Below, in pieces: positions 17,775 through 26,006 of a stretch of 64,000 bases of DNA (position 1 is the stretch's first letter; every line of letters begins with the position of its first letter). Source of the stretch: Actinomycetota bacterium. GTDB taxonomy: Bacteria; Actinomycetota; Thermoleophilia; Solirubrobacterales; Solirubrobacteraceae. The translations under genes were made by a program, and so were the position numbers. The notes under the pieces are model-generated. The model had not been told where the DNA came from. It saw only the letters and a program-made list of their open reading frames with translations, and did no database searches. Location of the stretch: the NCBI GenBank assembly GCA_009699245.1, contig WLOQ01000004.1, forward strand, positions 1 through 64,000, written 5' to 3'.

Positions 17775-18518
17775 TCAGCCGCCCAGCGACTTCATGAGCT
17801 CGTAGACACCCTCGGTGTCGGGGGCATCGCCGTCGTGGACGACCCGGCCGTCACGCAGCACGAGCACCCGGTCGGCGATCGCGGCGGCGGCCGCGTCATG
17901 GGTGACCATCACGATCGTCTGGCCGAACTCGTCGACGGACCGGCGCAGGAGCGTCAGCACATCGTGACCGGACTTCGAGTCGAGATTGCCGGTGGGTTCG
18001 TCGGCGAAGACGACGGCGGGGCGGGAGGCGAGCGCGCGCGCGACAGACACGCGCTGCTGCTGGCCGCCGGAGAGCTCGGCCGGGCGATGCGTGAGGCGGT
18101 CGCGCATCCCGACCGTGTCGATCAGGCGCTCGATCCATTCCGCGTCCGGCTCGCGCCCGGCGATCGACAGCGGCAGGACGATGTTCTCCCGCGCCGTGAG
18201 CACCGGCAGCAGGTTGAATGACTGGAAGATGAAGCCGACGCGGTCCCGGCGCAGCTCGGTGAGCGCGCGGTCGCCGAGCTGCGAGATCGCCACGCCGTCG
18301 AGGACGACGCTCCCGGACGTGGGTCGGTCAAGCCCCGCGAGGATGTGCATCAGTGTCGACTTGCCCGATCCGGACGGGCCCATGATCGCGGTGAACCGCC
18401 CCTCCGGGAAGCTCACGCTGACGCCGTCGAGGGCGCGGACCTCGGCCTCACCCGCGCCATAGACGCGGGTGACGTCGTGGGCCTCCACGATCGTCCGGCC
18501 GGCGGCGCCCGCGTGCAC
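17775..18518 (-). CDS. ABC transporter ATP-binding protein (MacB/LolD type)
   Basis: A 247-residue ATPase with Walker [10 protein letters not shown] (about 47-55), Q-loop [16 protein letters not shown] (about 97), signature [15 protein letters not shown] (about 149), Walker [14 protein letters not shown] (about 169) and the H-loop MVTHD (about 204). The GNLDS stretch and D-loop are characteristic of the MacB/LolD/FtsE group that powers FtsX-type permeases, and the next gene is such a permease. The start is GTG at 18518, 3 bases after rpe, so the pair may be cotranscribed with rpe. Confidence 0.95.
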   Translation of the reverse strand: MHAGAAGRTIVEAHDVTRVYGAGEAEVRALDGVSVSFPEGRFTAIMGPSGSGKSTLMHILAGLDRPTSGSVVLDGVAISQLGDRALTELRRDRVGFIFQSFNLLPVLTARENIVLPLSIAGREPDAEWIERLIDTVGMRDRLTHRPAELSGGQQQRVSVARALASRPAVVFADEPTGNLDSKSGHDVLTLLRRSVDEFGQTIVMVTHDAAAAAIADRVLVLRDGRVVHDGDAPDTEGVYELMKSLGG

Positions 18519-18521
18519 CGG

Positions 18522-19181
18522 TCAGTCCCCCACGATGGCGCTGATCTCCAGGAACGCGGCCTGGGGATCGGGGGCGCCGAAGACGGCGGTGCCGGCGACG
18601 AAGCGGGTGGCACCGGCTGCGGCGACGAGGCCGGCGGTCGTGACGTCGACCCCGCCGTCGACTTCGATCTCGACGTCCGGGCCGACGATCTGGCGCAGGC
18701 GCCGGAGCTTCTCCAGCGAGCCGGGCAGGAACCGTTGGCCGCCCCAGCCCGGGTTGACGGTCATCAGCAGGGCCACATCGACGTCCACCTCGCGGAAGAC
18801 CTCGACCGGCGTCGACGGGGTGACGGCGAGACCGGCGAGGCAGCCGGCGGCGCGAATCGCCTGGAGGGCGTAGTCCACATGCGGCGTGGCCTCGTGGTGG
18901 ATGATGATCGTGCCCGCCCCGGCCGCGGCGAAATCGGCGATCTGCGTGCGCTCAGGGCGCTCGACCATGAGATGGACCTCAAGGTGCGCCCCGCTGTCGC
19001 GCAGGCCGCGCACGACCTGCGGGCCGAGCGCGAGCGGCGGCACGAAGTGACCGTCCATGACGTCGATGTGGAGCATGCGCGCCCCGGCGTCGATCACGAG
19101 CGCCGCCTGGTCGGCGAGGCGCCCCGCATCGGCGGCGAGGAGCGACGGGGCGACGAGCGGCCCGCGCAGGTCGTCGGTCAC
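18522..19181 (-). CDS. rpe: Ribulose-phosphate 3-epimerase
   Basis: Interconverts ribulose 5-phosphate and xylulose 5-phosphate in the pentose phosphate pathway. The 219-residue TIM barrel shows LVAPSLLAAD (about 9), the metal ligands in MLHIDVMDGHFVPPL (about 36-50), HLMVERPE (about 69), MTVNPGWGGQRF (about 139) and EVDGGV (about 172). The GTG start is 3 bases after the zinc-ribbon gene. Its place downstream of rsmB is common in Actinobacteria. Confidence 0.96.
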   Translation of the reverse strand: MTDDLRGPLVAPSLLAADAGRLADQAALVIDAGARMLHIDVMDGHFVPPLALGPQVVRGLRDSGAHLEVHLMVERPERTQIADFAAAGAGTIIIHHEATPHVDYALQAIRAAGCLAGLAVTPSTPVEVFREVDVDVALLMTVNPGWGGQRFLPGSLEKLRRLRQIVGPDVEIEVDGGVDVTTAGLVAAAGATRFVAGTAVFGAPDPQAAFLEISAIVGD

Positions 19182-19184
19182 GGG

Positions 19185-19400
19185 CTAGACCTCCACCAGC
19201 ATCGATGAGCCACAGTGGCCGCACTCGGTCGTCGCCGTGCTCGCCATCCGCACGATGGTCTGGTGCTCGCCGCAGCCCGGGCAGACCGACCGCAGCTCGA
19301 AGCGATGGAGGCAGTAGACGCAGCGGTAGCGGCCCGCAGCGGTCGGGCGCAGCCAGGGCTCACCACAGGAGGGACAGCGAAGGCCGACATCAACCGACAT
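19185..19400 (-). CDS. Small zinc-ribbon protein, function unknown
   Basis: A 71-residue protein with four CxxC knuckles: CPSC (about 9), CVYC (about 27), CPGC (about 41) and CGHC (about 60). The eight cysteines suggest two zinc sites. The gene overlaps the end of rsmB by 11 bases and precedes rpe by 3 bases. The compact conserved-looking cysteine pattern and tight packing indicate a real gene. The family was not recognised; small zinc-ribbon proteins beside rRNA methyltransferases may bind RNA or protein partners, but this is only a guess. Confidence 0.8.
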   Translation of the reverse strand: MSVDVGLRCPSCGEPWLRPTAAGRYRCVYCLHRFELRSVCPGCGEHQTIVRMASTATTECGHCGSSMLVEV

Positions 19401-20577
19401 CGCGGGAACTATAGAACCCGTCGGTGTCGTCCTCGGACGGGAGCGTGCGCCAGAAATCGTCGCTTTGCAGGCGCTCTTCGCCGGGGTTGAGTGTGCAGAC
19501 CGCGTAGACGAGCGTGCCCCCGGGCCGCAGATTGGCCCGTGCCGCCTTGAGCAGACGATCCTGCTCAGCAGCCAGCGGGGCGAGGTCCTCCTTCTTCACG
19601 CGCCAGCGCAGATCGGGATGCCCGCGCAGCGTCCCAAGCCCGCTGCACGGCGGGTCGAGGAGCACGCGATCGAACCCGGCGCTGTCATGGAACGCGCCGG
19701 CGTCCGCCTGGACCACGCGAATGTTGCGCGCGTGCATCCGCTCGCAGGTGCGCTCGAGCGCCTCGGCACGGCCCGGGTGACGCTCGACCGCGACGACCTC
19801 GCCCTTCCCGCCCATCAGCGCAGCGAGATGCGTCGTCTTGCCGCCCGGCGCGGCGCAGAGATCGAGGACTCGCTCCCCCGGCTGCGGATCGGCGAACCGG
19901 GCGACGCGCTGCGCGGCGAGCGACTGCGCGGCGAAGGCGCCCGCTGCGAACCCCGGGTGCGCAAAGGCGTCGAAGGCCCCGTCGACGATGATCGCCTCCC
20001 CCACGCGCTCGCCGGGGATGTCCGAGAGGTCAACGTCGCCCGCGAGCGTGTTGACGCGCAGGACGGTGGGCGCGGCACGGTTGTCGGCCTCCAGGAGCGC
20101 GACCGTGCGCTCGCGGCCGAGCCACTCCCACCACAGCTCGACGATCCACTGCGGATGGGCGTGGCGGATCGCGGCGCCGTGCGGCTTGTCGTCCGGCGGC
20201 AGCTCGACCCCTTCACGCTGGACGCGGCGGAGCACCGCGTTGACGACCCGGTGGCCGGCGCTCGGCTTGGCGAGCTCGACCGACTCGGCGATAGCCGCGT
20301 GATCCGGAATGCCGTCGAGGAAGAGCAGCTGCTCGAGGCCGAGGTGGAGCGCGGCCCGCACCCGCGGCTCGAGCCGCCCCTTGACCATCCCCTTGCAGAT
20401 CCAGTCGAGCGTCCCCTGACGCTGGACGGTGCCGAACGCCAGCCGTTTGGCGAGCGCCCGCTCGCGCGGTTCGAGGCCGCGCGCCTCGGCGTGGAGCGCA
20501 CGATCGGCGTACGCGCCGTCGGCGAGCACCCGCATCACGACGGCGTGGGCCACCTGCCGCGCCGGTGAAGCGCTCAT
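19390..20577 (-). CDS. rsmB: 16S rRNA (cytosine967-C5)-methyltransferase
   Basis: Methylates C967 of 16S rRNA using SAM. An N-terminal NusB-like RNA-binding domain (about 1-130) is followed by the catalytic domain: motif I LDLCAAPGGKTTHLA (about 239-253), the motif IV cysteine in LLDPPCSGLGTLRGHPD (about 309) and the catalytic motif VI cysteine in VYAVCTLNPGE (about 359). At 395 residues it is somewhat shorter than the E. coli protein. Its ATG overlaps the fmt stop (ATGA), continuing def-fmt-rsmB. Confidence 0.95.
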   Translation of the reverse strand: MSASPARQVAHAVVMRVLADGAYADRALHAEARGLEPRERALAKRLAFGTVQRQGTLDWICKGMVKGRLEPRVRAALHLGLEQLLFLDGIPDHAAIAESVELAKPSAGHRVVNAVLRRVQREGVELPPDDKPHGAAIRHAHPQWIVELWWEWLGRERTVALLEADNRAAPTVLRVNTLAGDVDLSDIPGERVGEAIIVDGAFDAFAHPGFAAGAFAAQSLAAQRVARFADPQPGERVLDLCAAPGGKTTHLAALMGGKGEVVAVERHPGRAEALERTCERMHARNIRVVQADAGAFHDSAGFDRVLLDPPCSGLGTLRGHPDLRWRVKKEDLAPLAAEQDRLLKAARANLRPGGTLVYAVCTLNPGEERLQSDDFWRTLPSEDDTDGFYSSRDVG

Positions 20578-21422
20578 GCGCCGGCCTCAAGCGCAGCGGC
20601 GAGGGCGGGATGGCCGTGCGCGAAGTCGTCGAACGCCATCGCCCGGCCGCCCGGGGGCTTCACCTCATCGAGGACGAGCCGGTCACCGTCGGTGTGTGCC
20701 CGCAGGACGCCGAGGAACGCCCCGCCCGGGAGGGCGATCCGCGCCCCGATGTGCGGCTGCAGCGCACGCACGATGCGCTCGCGCTCCTGAGTGCCCATGC
20801 CGGGGTCGAGCAGACGGTCCTCCGCCCTGATCTTCTCCGCGTACGTCACATGCGCCTCGTCCTGGTCGATGAAGGTGCGGGGCTCGTCGAGCGCACGGAT
20901 GAGCAGGTCGCCGCCGAGGCGCTCCAGGCGGGCGGAGAGCGTGCCGAAGGTGTCGTCAGCGCGGATCGGCTCCGTGGCGCTCAAGCAGACCGGCCCGCTG
21001 TCCAGGCCCTCGGTGAGGCGCATGATCGACACGCCCGTCTGCGTGTCCCCCGCCATGATCGCGCGTTCGATCGGCGCCGCGCCACGCCAGCGCGGCAGCA
21101 GCGACGGATGCACGTTGAGCAGCTCGAAGTCCGAGAGCAGCGGCTCGCGAATCAGCACGCCGTAGGCACAGACGATGACGGCCGACGGCTCGAGCTCAAG
21201 GATCTGCGCGCGGACCTCGGGGGCGCCCAGCTCCTCCGGCTGCGCGATGGCGATCCCGAGTTCGCGCGCCGCATCCGCGACGGGCGGCGAGACGAGCTGC
21301 CTGCCGCGTCCGGCCGGCCGATCAGGCCGGGTGACGACGAGTGCGGGACGGTGCGGGGACTGCGCGAGGCGGCGCAGGATCGCCGCGGCATACGGCGACG
21401 TGCCGAGATAGACGGTCGCCAT
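20574..21422 (-). CDS. fmt: Methionyl-tRNA formyltransferase
   Basis: Formylates initiator Met-tRNA from 10-formyl-tetrahydrofolate. The N-terminal hydrolase domain shows VYLGTSPYAAAILRRL (about 4), NVHPSLLPRWRGAAPIERAI (about 104-123) with the catalytic Asn-His pair, and GDTQTGVSIMRLTEGLDSGP (about 127-146). The C-terminal OB-like tRNA-binding domain is compact, so the protein is 282 residues against about 310 usual. It follows def by 6 bases; formylation and deformylation genes are thus cotranscribed. Confidence 0.96.
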   Translation of the reverse strand: MATVYLGTSPYAAAILRRLAQSPHRPALVVTRPDRPAGRGRQLVSPPVADAARELGIAIAQPEELGAPEVRAQILELEPSAVIVCAYGVLIREPLLSDFELLNVHPSLLPRWRGAAPIERAIMAGDTQTGVSIMRLTEGLDSGPVCLSATEPIRADDTFGTLSARLERLGGDLLIRALDEPRTFIDQDEAHVTYAEKIRAEDRLLDPGMGTQERERIVRALQPHIGARIALPGGAFLGVLRAHTDGDRLVLDEVKPPGGRAMAFDDFAHGHPALAAALEAGA

Positions 21423-21428
21423 CGCTGA

Positions 21429-22025
21429 TCAGGCCAGGTCGAGGTCGCGCAGGGTGCGCATCGCCTCGCGGCGCTGGTCGCGCGGCGCGCGGTCCAGGAT
21501 GAGGATGCCGGCGAGGTGATCCATCTCGTGCTGGATGACGCGGGCCTCGAGCCCTGACGCCTCGACGACGATGATCTCGCCATCCGCGTCCTGGGCGCGC
21601 ACGCGGACATGGATGGGGCGCTCGACGTCGACGTGGACCTGAGGGAGGCTCAGGCACCCCTCTTCGAACCACTCCGACTCACGCGACGACCACTCGAGCT
21701 CCGGGTTGACAAGTGCCTGGATCGGCTCGTGATCGTCGACGCGGTAGACGAGCAGGCTGCGCAGGCGCCCGACCTGATTGGCGGCCAGGCCTATCCCGAT
21801 CGAATCGACCATGAGCTCCCCCATGCGGGCGATCTCAGCGCGCAGCTCGTCGTCGAAGCGCGTCACAGGCGGCGCCTGGGTCTTCAGCACGGGATCGCCG
21901 AACTGCACGACGTGGCGCAGGGCGGCCTCGCGGCGGGCGAGGCGCTCAGGGTCGATCGCACCCTCGTGCGGCCCGACGTCAGCCTCCAGGACATCCCCGT
22001 CGTGCGGGTGCTTGTGCTCGCTCAT
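21429..22025 (-). CDS. def: Peptide deformylase
   Basis: Metal-dependent hydrolase that removes the formyl group from nascent peptides. All three motifs are intact: GIGLAANQVG (about 77-86), EEGCLSLP (about 120, with the metal cysteine) and QHEMDHLAG (about 163-171, metal histidines and catalytic glutamate). At 198 residues it has a hydrophilic N-terminal extension of about 30 residues. A TAGACT box lies 11 bases before the ATG, suggesting its own promoter separate from priA, whose stop is 43 bases upstream. Confidence 0.97.
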   Translation of the reverse strand: MSEHKHPHDGDVLEADVGPHEGAIDPERLARREAALRHVVQFGDPVLKTQAPPVTRFDDELRAEIARMGELMVDSIGIGLAANQVGRLRSLLVYRVDDHEPIQALVNPELEWSSRESEWFEEGCLSLPQVHVDVERPIHVRVRAQDADGEIIVVEASGLEARVIQHEMDHLAGILILDRAPRDQRREAMRTLRDLDLA

Positions 22026-22036
22026 CGACGTTCCCG

Positions 22037-22042
22037 AGTCTA
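22037..22042 (-). promoter_or_regulatory. Candidate -10 box before def
   Basis: TAGACT followed by 11 bases and the def ATG, in the 43-base gap after priA. No Shine-Dalgarno and no -35 match are visible. Confidence 0.45.
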
Positions 22043-22068
22043 GTGGCGACCCGGGGCGCTCCCGCCGG

Positions 22069-24102
22069 CTACTGCGGGTCGACGTCGACGCTCAGCGCGA
22101 CACCGCGGTGGGTCCGATCGGCCGCGATCGCATCCACCGCGGCACCGACCTCGGCGACCGCCTGGGCGCGATCGGCGGCCTTCACGACGACCTGGCTGCG
22201 CTCGCGCCCGCGCAGCCGGAAGAGCGGCGCAGGGCCGAGCGACCCCGGAAGACGCGCCTGGAGCGCCGTGGCAGCCGCGTGGGGCGCGGCGGGGTCCTCG
22301 CCGGAGCAGACGATCCGAATGAGGGTCGAGAACGGCGGGTAGTTCAGGACCCGGCGACGCTGAAGCTCGCCCGCGAGAAACCCGGGCGCGTCGTGGTGCG
22401 AGGCGAAGACGATCGACGGAGCGTCGGGTGCGAGCGTCTGCACGAGGACGCGCCCCTCGGCGGCGCCGCGGCCGGCGCGCCCGGCGAGCTGGGCGACGAG
22501 CGCGAAGGTCCGCTCCTCGGCACGGAAGTCTGGGAAGCGCAGCGTCTGATCGGCATCGACGACGACGCCGAGCTCCACATCCGGGAAGTCGTGGCCCTTG
22601 GCGACGACCTGCGTGCCGAGCAGGATGCCGCGGTCCGCCGCCTGGAAGGCCGCGAGCACCCGCGCCGGGTCGCCGGCATCACCGTCGAGGCGGAAGACGG
22701 GGCCCGGGAGCTCGGTTTCCAGCCGCTCGGTCCCCGTGCCGTGCCGCGCGAGCGACACCGACGCGCAGTCCGGGCAGCGCGAGGGGATGCGCTCGCGGTG
22801 CCCGCAGTGATGGCATGCGAGGTGGCCCTGGGCCTTGTGGAGGACGAGCGTCACGTCGCACTCCGGGCACTCCCAGGCGCGGCCGCAGGAGACGCAGGTC
22901 AGGAAGTTCGACCACCCGCGGCGGTTGAGCAGCACGATCGACTTGCGCGCGTCGACGAGCGCCTCGTGCGCCGCCGGGTGCAGCGCCCCGCGCACGCCGA
23001 CGAGGTCGAGGATCGTCACAGGCGGCAGCGGCGCGCCATCCACCCGCTGTGGGAGTGAGATCCGCCGCAGGCGCTCCCAGCTCTCGGCGCGCGGCGTCGC
23101 GCTGCCGGCGATCAGGACCGCCCCATGCTCCGCAGCGCGGCGCTCGGCGATGTGGCGCGCGTCATAGCGCGGATCGCCCTCGTGTTTGTAGGAGGCGTCG
23201 TGCTCCTCGTCGACGATCACGAGCCCGAGCTGCTCCATCGGCGCGAGGACGGCCGAGCGCGGCCCGACGCAGATGCGCGCCTCACCACGGCGCAGGCGCA
23301 GCCACTCGTCGTAGCGCGCGCCCGCTGCGAGCCCCGAGTGCAGGAGCGCGACGGTGTCCCCGAAGCGCTCGCGAAAGCGCGACACGATCTGCGGCGTGAG
23401 GGCGATCTCGGGCACGAGGACGAGCACGCCCTGCCCGCCGGCGAGCGCCCGCTCCGCAGCCCGCAGGTACACCTCGGTCTTGCCGGAGCCGGTGACACCG
23501 TGCAGCAGCAGGCGCTCCCCCGGCTGCGCGGCGGCGATCTCCTCAAGGGCGCGCGCCTGGTCGGCGGTGAGCTCCGGGCGTGGGCCGGCGGCCGACCCGA
23601 CGTCGGTGTGCAGCGGCGCGCGGCGCACCGCCTGCGGCTCGAGCGCGATCAGGCCGCGCGCTTCAAGGCGCCGCAGCGCCGGGAGGTCGGAGCTCGCCGG
23701 GCGCGGAAGACTCGCCAGCAGCGCGCGTTGGCCGGGCGTCAGGCGCTCGCCCTCCTGCGGCTCGCGCAACGCCCGGGCCTGCAGGGCGGTGCGACCGCGC
23801 ACGCCCTTCGGCGGCAGCATCAGGGACAGGGCGCGAGCGGGCGTCGAGCAGTATTCGGCGGCCATCCACGGCGCGAGCGCCACGAGGTCGGCCGGCAGCG
23901 ACGCCTCGAGCACCTCCTTGGGTGCCGCCAGATCGTGCTCTGATGCGTCGATCAGGCCGGTGACCACCCCGAGGACGTCACGCCGGCCGAACGGCACGAC
24001 GACGACCGATCCGATCTCCATCCCGTCCGTGCGCACGTAGTCGAACGGCCCGCGCAGCACGCGGGCCGTGGTGATCGGCTCGACCTGTGCCACACGGGGC
24101 AT
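22069..24102 (-). CDS. priA: Primosomal protein N' (PriA replication restart helicase)
   Basis: Recognises stalled forks and reloads the replicative helicase. The start at ATG 24102 (MPRVAQVEPITTARVLRGPF) gives 677 residues; the longer open frame upstream lies on the opposite side of the divergent PH-domain gene. Motifs: Walker A GVTGSGKTEVYLRAAERAL (about 180), VIVDEEHDASYKHEG motif II (about 275), zinc-binding pairs CVSCGRAWECPEC and CHHCGHRERIPSRCPDC (about 400-440), and LAGRAGRG (about 530). Helicase and zinc residues look intact. A TACCCT box 8 bases before the ATG suggests a leaderless transcript. Confidence 0.96.
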   Translation of the reverse strand: MPRVAQVEPITTARVLRGPFDYVRTDGMEIGSVVVVPFGRRDVLGVVTGLIDASEHDLAAPKEVLEASLPADLVALAPWMAAEYCSTPARALSLMLPPKGVRGRTALQARALREPQEGERLTPGQRALLASLPRPASSDLPALRRLEARGLIALEPQAVRRAPLHTDVGSAAGPRPELTADQARALEEIAAAQPGERLLLHGVTGSGKTEVYLRAAERALAGGQGVLVLVPEIALTPQIVSRFRERFGDTVALLHSGLAAGARYDEWLRLRRGEARICVGPRSAVLAPMEQLGLVIVDEEHDASYKHEGDPRYDARHIAERRAAEHGAVLIAGSATPRAESWERLRRISLPQRVDGAPLPPVTILDLVGVRGALHPAAHEALVDARKSIVLLNRRGWSNFLTCVSCGRAWECPECDVTLVLHKAQGHLACHHCGHRERIPSRCPDCASVSLARHGTGTERLETELPGPVFRLDGDAGDPARVLAAFQAADRGILLGTQVVAKGHDFPDVELGVVVDADQTLRFPDFRAEERTFALVAQLAGRAGRGAAEGRVLVQTLAPDAPSIVFASHHDAPGFLAGELQRRRVLNYPPFSTLIRIVCSGEDPAAPHAAATALQARLPGSLGPAPLFRLRGRERSQVVVKAADRAQAVAEVGAAVDAIAADRTHRGVALSVDVDPQ

Positions 24103-24110
24103 AAGCAGCG

Positions 24111-24116
24111 AGGGTA
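24111..24116 (-). promoter_or_regulatory. Candidate leaderless -10 box before priA
   Basis: TACCCT, 8 bases, then the priA ATG on the minus strand. It lies in the 60-base divergent gap shared with the PH-domain gene. Confidence 0.45.
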
Positions 24117-24149
24117 GATCGCGCGTCGGCGGGAGGCCCCGCGGTCCTT

Positions 24150-24155
24150 TAGGGT
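24150..24155 (+). promoter_or_regulatory. Candidate leaderless -10 box before the PH-domain gene
   Basis: TAGGGT, 7 bases, then ATG at 24163 on the plus strand: the spacing that puts the transcript start on the A of the start codon. Confidence 0.5.
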
Positions 24156-24162
24156 CTGCGGC

Positions 24163-24675
24163 ATGGCCACTCTCGATCTTGCCCCCGGCGAACACGTCAT
24201 CTACGACGGACATCCGAGCTGGCGGTCCGTGATGAGCCTCTACCTCAAGGGCGCCGCCATCGGGATCGTGCTCGGCGCGATCCTCTGGTTCGCGGTCTCC
24301 CATGCTGCGGGCGTCATCGCCCTGATCGCCGTGGTCGGCGTCGCCGTGCTCGTCGGCTTCATCCGCCGCGTCTTCGTACGCTTCACGATCACCGATCAGC
24401 GGCTGCGCATCCAGCGCGGCATGATCTCCCGCCGCGTGCAGCAGACCCGCATCGACCGCGTCCAGAACGTGACGACGCGCCAGTCGATCGCCGAGCGCCT
24501 GCTGCGTGTCGGATCCGTCGACTTCGACACCGCCGGGGCCGACGACGCGAACTTCATCTTCAACGGCGTCGACGACCCGCACAAGGTCGTGACGGCGGTC
24601 GATCAGGCCCAGCGCCGCAACGCCCAGGCCGCGCAGGACGGCGGCGAGGGCGCAGCGACCGCGGACGGCCTGTAG
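24163..24675 (+). CDS. PH-domain (bPH2/YdbS-like) membrane protein
   Basis: A 170-residue protein with two adjacent transmembrane helices (about 27-45 and 48-66) followed by a bacterial pleckstrin-homology-like domain (about 70-150). The segment FVRFTITDQRLRIQRGMISRR (in pieces, about 71-90) and RIDRVQNVTTRQSIAERLLRVGSV are the hallmark of the DUF304/bPH2 family. The N-terminus LAPGEHVIYDGHPSWRS is also typical. The biochemical role of the family is unclear; members are membrane-anchored. It is divergent from priA and convergent with metK. Confidence 0.9.
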   Translation: MATLDLAPGEHVIYDGHPSWRSVMSLYLKGAAIGIVLGAILWFAVSHAAGVIALIAVVGVAVLVGFIRRVFVRFTITDQRLRIQRGMISRRVQQTRIDRVQNVTTRQSIAERLLRVGSVDFDTAGADDANFIFNGVDDPHKVVTAVDQAQRRNAQAAQDGGEGAATADGL

Positions 24676-24694
24676 GCCGCCCGCACGAAGCGTG
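24666..24694. terminator. Weak hairpins between the PH-domain gene and metK
   Basis: Two small stems lie across the convergent 21-base gap: CGGCC-TGTA-GGCCG over the PH gene stop (24666-24679) and CACG-AAG-CGTG (24684-24694). Neither has a T-run. A termination role is plausible but unproven. Confidence 0.3.
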
Positions 24695-24696
24695 TC

Positions 24697-25911
24697 TCAG
24701 AGGCCCGCGGCGGCGCGCAGCGCGTCGACGCGATCGGTGCGCTCCCACGTGAAGTCGTGGTCGCTGCGCCCGAAGTGGCCGTAGGCCGCGGTCTTCTGGT
24801 AGATCGGCCGGTGCAGGTCGAGCTCCTTGCGGAACGCGCCGGGGCGCAGGTCGAAGACGGCGCGCACGGCGTCCTCGATCGTGCCGCGGCCGACGGCCTC
24901 GGTCCCGAAGGTCTCCACCATGATCGACACGGGCTTGGCCTTGCCGATCGCGTAGGCGACCTGGACCTCGGCGCGCTTGGCGAGGCCGGCGGCGACGATG
25001 TTCTTCGCCACCCAGCGGGTCGCGTATGCCGCGGAGCGGTCGACCTTCGAGGGGTCCTTGCCCGAGAAGGCGCCGCCGCCGTGGCGCGCCATGCCACCGT
25101 ACGTGTCGACGATGATCTTGCGCCCGGTGAGGCCGCAGTCGCCGACGGGTCCACCGATGACGAAGCGCCCGGTGGGGTTGGCGAGGAAGTCGCGGCGCAG
25201 CGTCGCCTCGTCGTAGAGGTGCTTCGGCAGCACCGGGAGCACGACGTGCTCCCAGAGGTCGGCCTCGATGGCCGACTCGGCGCCCTCGGCGTGCTGGCTG
25301 GAGATCAGGAGCTGCTCGACGGCGACCGGCGCGCCGTTCTCGTAGCGCACGGAGACCTGGGTCTTGCCGTCGGGGCGCAGGTAGGGCAGCACGCCGTCCT
25401 TGCGGACCGCCGTCAGGCGACGGGCGAGCTGGTGGGCGAGCGAGATCGGCAGCGGCATGAGGTCGCCGTCGAGGCCGGCCTCATCGGTCGCGTAGCCGAA
25501 CATCATCCCCTGGTCGCCGGCACCGTCGGTGTCGAGCTCGTCGTCGTCGTTCGGGTCCGTGCGGCGCTCGATCGCCTGATCGACGCCCTGCGCGATGTCC
25601 TTCGACTGCTTGTCGAGCGTGCTGATGACGGCGCACGAGTCGGCGGAGAAGCCGAGGTCGGCGTCGACGTAGCCGATCTCGCGGATCGTCTCGCGCGCGA
25701 TCGCCTGGATGTCGATGATCGCCTCGGTCGAGATCTCACCCGCGACGACGACGAGGCCCGTGTTGACGAGCGTCTCGCACGCGACGCGCCCCTTGGGATC
25801 CTGCGCCAGGATCGCGTCGAGGACGCCGTCGGAAATCTGGTCGGCGACCTTGTCCGGGTGACCTTCGGTCACGGACTCGGAGGTGAAGAGGTAGGACGTG
25901 TCGGTGCTCAT
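24697..25911 (-). CDS. metK: S-adenosylmethionine synthetase
   Basis: Makes SAM from methionine and ATP as a homotetramer. The 404-residue protein has [20 protein letters not shown] (in the first 35 residues, catalytic His-Pro-Asp), GEISTEA (about 57), [15 protein letters not shown] (about 130-144, ATP/methionine loop), and the C-terminal [14 protein letters not shown]. The ATG at 25911 is 95 bases downstream of der. The leader holds an 8-bp stem (25930-25937 with 25978-25985). No strong Shine-Dalgarno precedes the ATG. Confidence 0.97.
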   Translation of the reverse strand: MSTDTSYLFTSESVTEGHPDKVADQISDGVLDAILAQDPKGRVACETLVNTGLVVVAGEISTEAIIDIQAIARETIREIGYVDADLGFSADSCAVISTLDKQSKDIAQGVDQAIERRTDPNDDDELDTDGAGDQGMMFGYATDEAGLDGDLMPLPISLAHQLARRLTAVRKDGVLPYLRPDGKTQVSVRYENGAPVAVEQLLISSQHAEGAESAIEADLWEHVVLPVLPKHLYDEATLRRDFLANPTGRFVIGGPVGDCGLTGRKIIVDTYGGMARHGGGAFSGKDPSKVDRSAAYATRWVAKNIVAAGLAKRAEVQVAYAIGKAKPVSIMVETFGTEAVGRGTIEDAVRAVFDLRPGAFRKELDLHRPIYQKTAAYGHFGRSDHDFTWERTDRVDALRAAAGL

Positions 25912-25929
25912 GGAATCCAGTCGGTGATG

Positions 25930-25985
25930 CCGCCACGCATGTGACGAGCCTGATCAGGGGCGGTGAAAGCGTAGCGACGTGGCGG
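25930..25985 (-). promoter_or_regulatory. Structured metK leader, unassigned
   Basis: On the minus strand, CCGCC/ACG-type arms at 25978-25985 and 25930-25937 are perfectly complementary over 8 bases and enclose 40 bases. The enclosed part contains the self-complementary CCTGATCAGG (25949-25958). The 3' arm ends 18 bases before the metK ATG, close to where ribosomes bind. I could not fit it to the SAM-I, SAM-II, SAM-III, SAM-IV or SAM-VI consensus from memory. A SAM-responsive or translational control element is possible; chance pairing in GC-rich DNA is the alternative. Confidence 0.4.
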
Positions 25986-26006
25986 GATGGCCCCGGCGCC
26001 GGTGGA

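Noticed and set aside
25912-26006. A known SAM-I, SAM-II, SAM-III, SAM-IV or SAH riboswitch before metK
   Set aside because: The gap is short and I could not fit any remembered core consensus; CAGGCTCG resembles part of the SAH motif but the matching GAGGAGCG half is missing.
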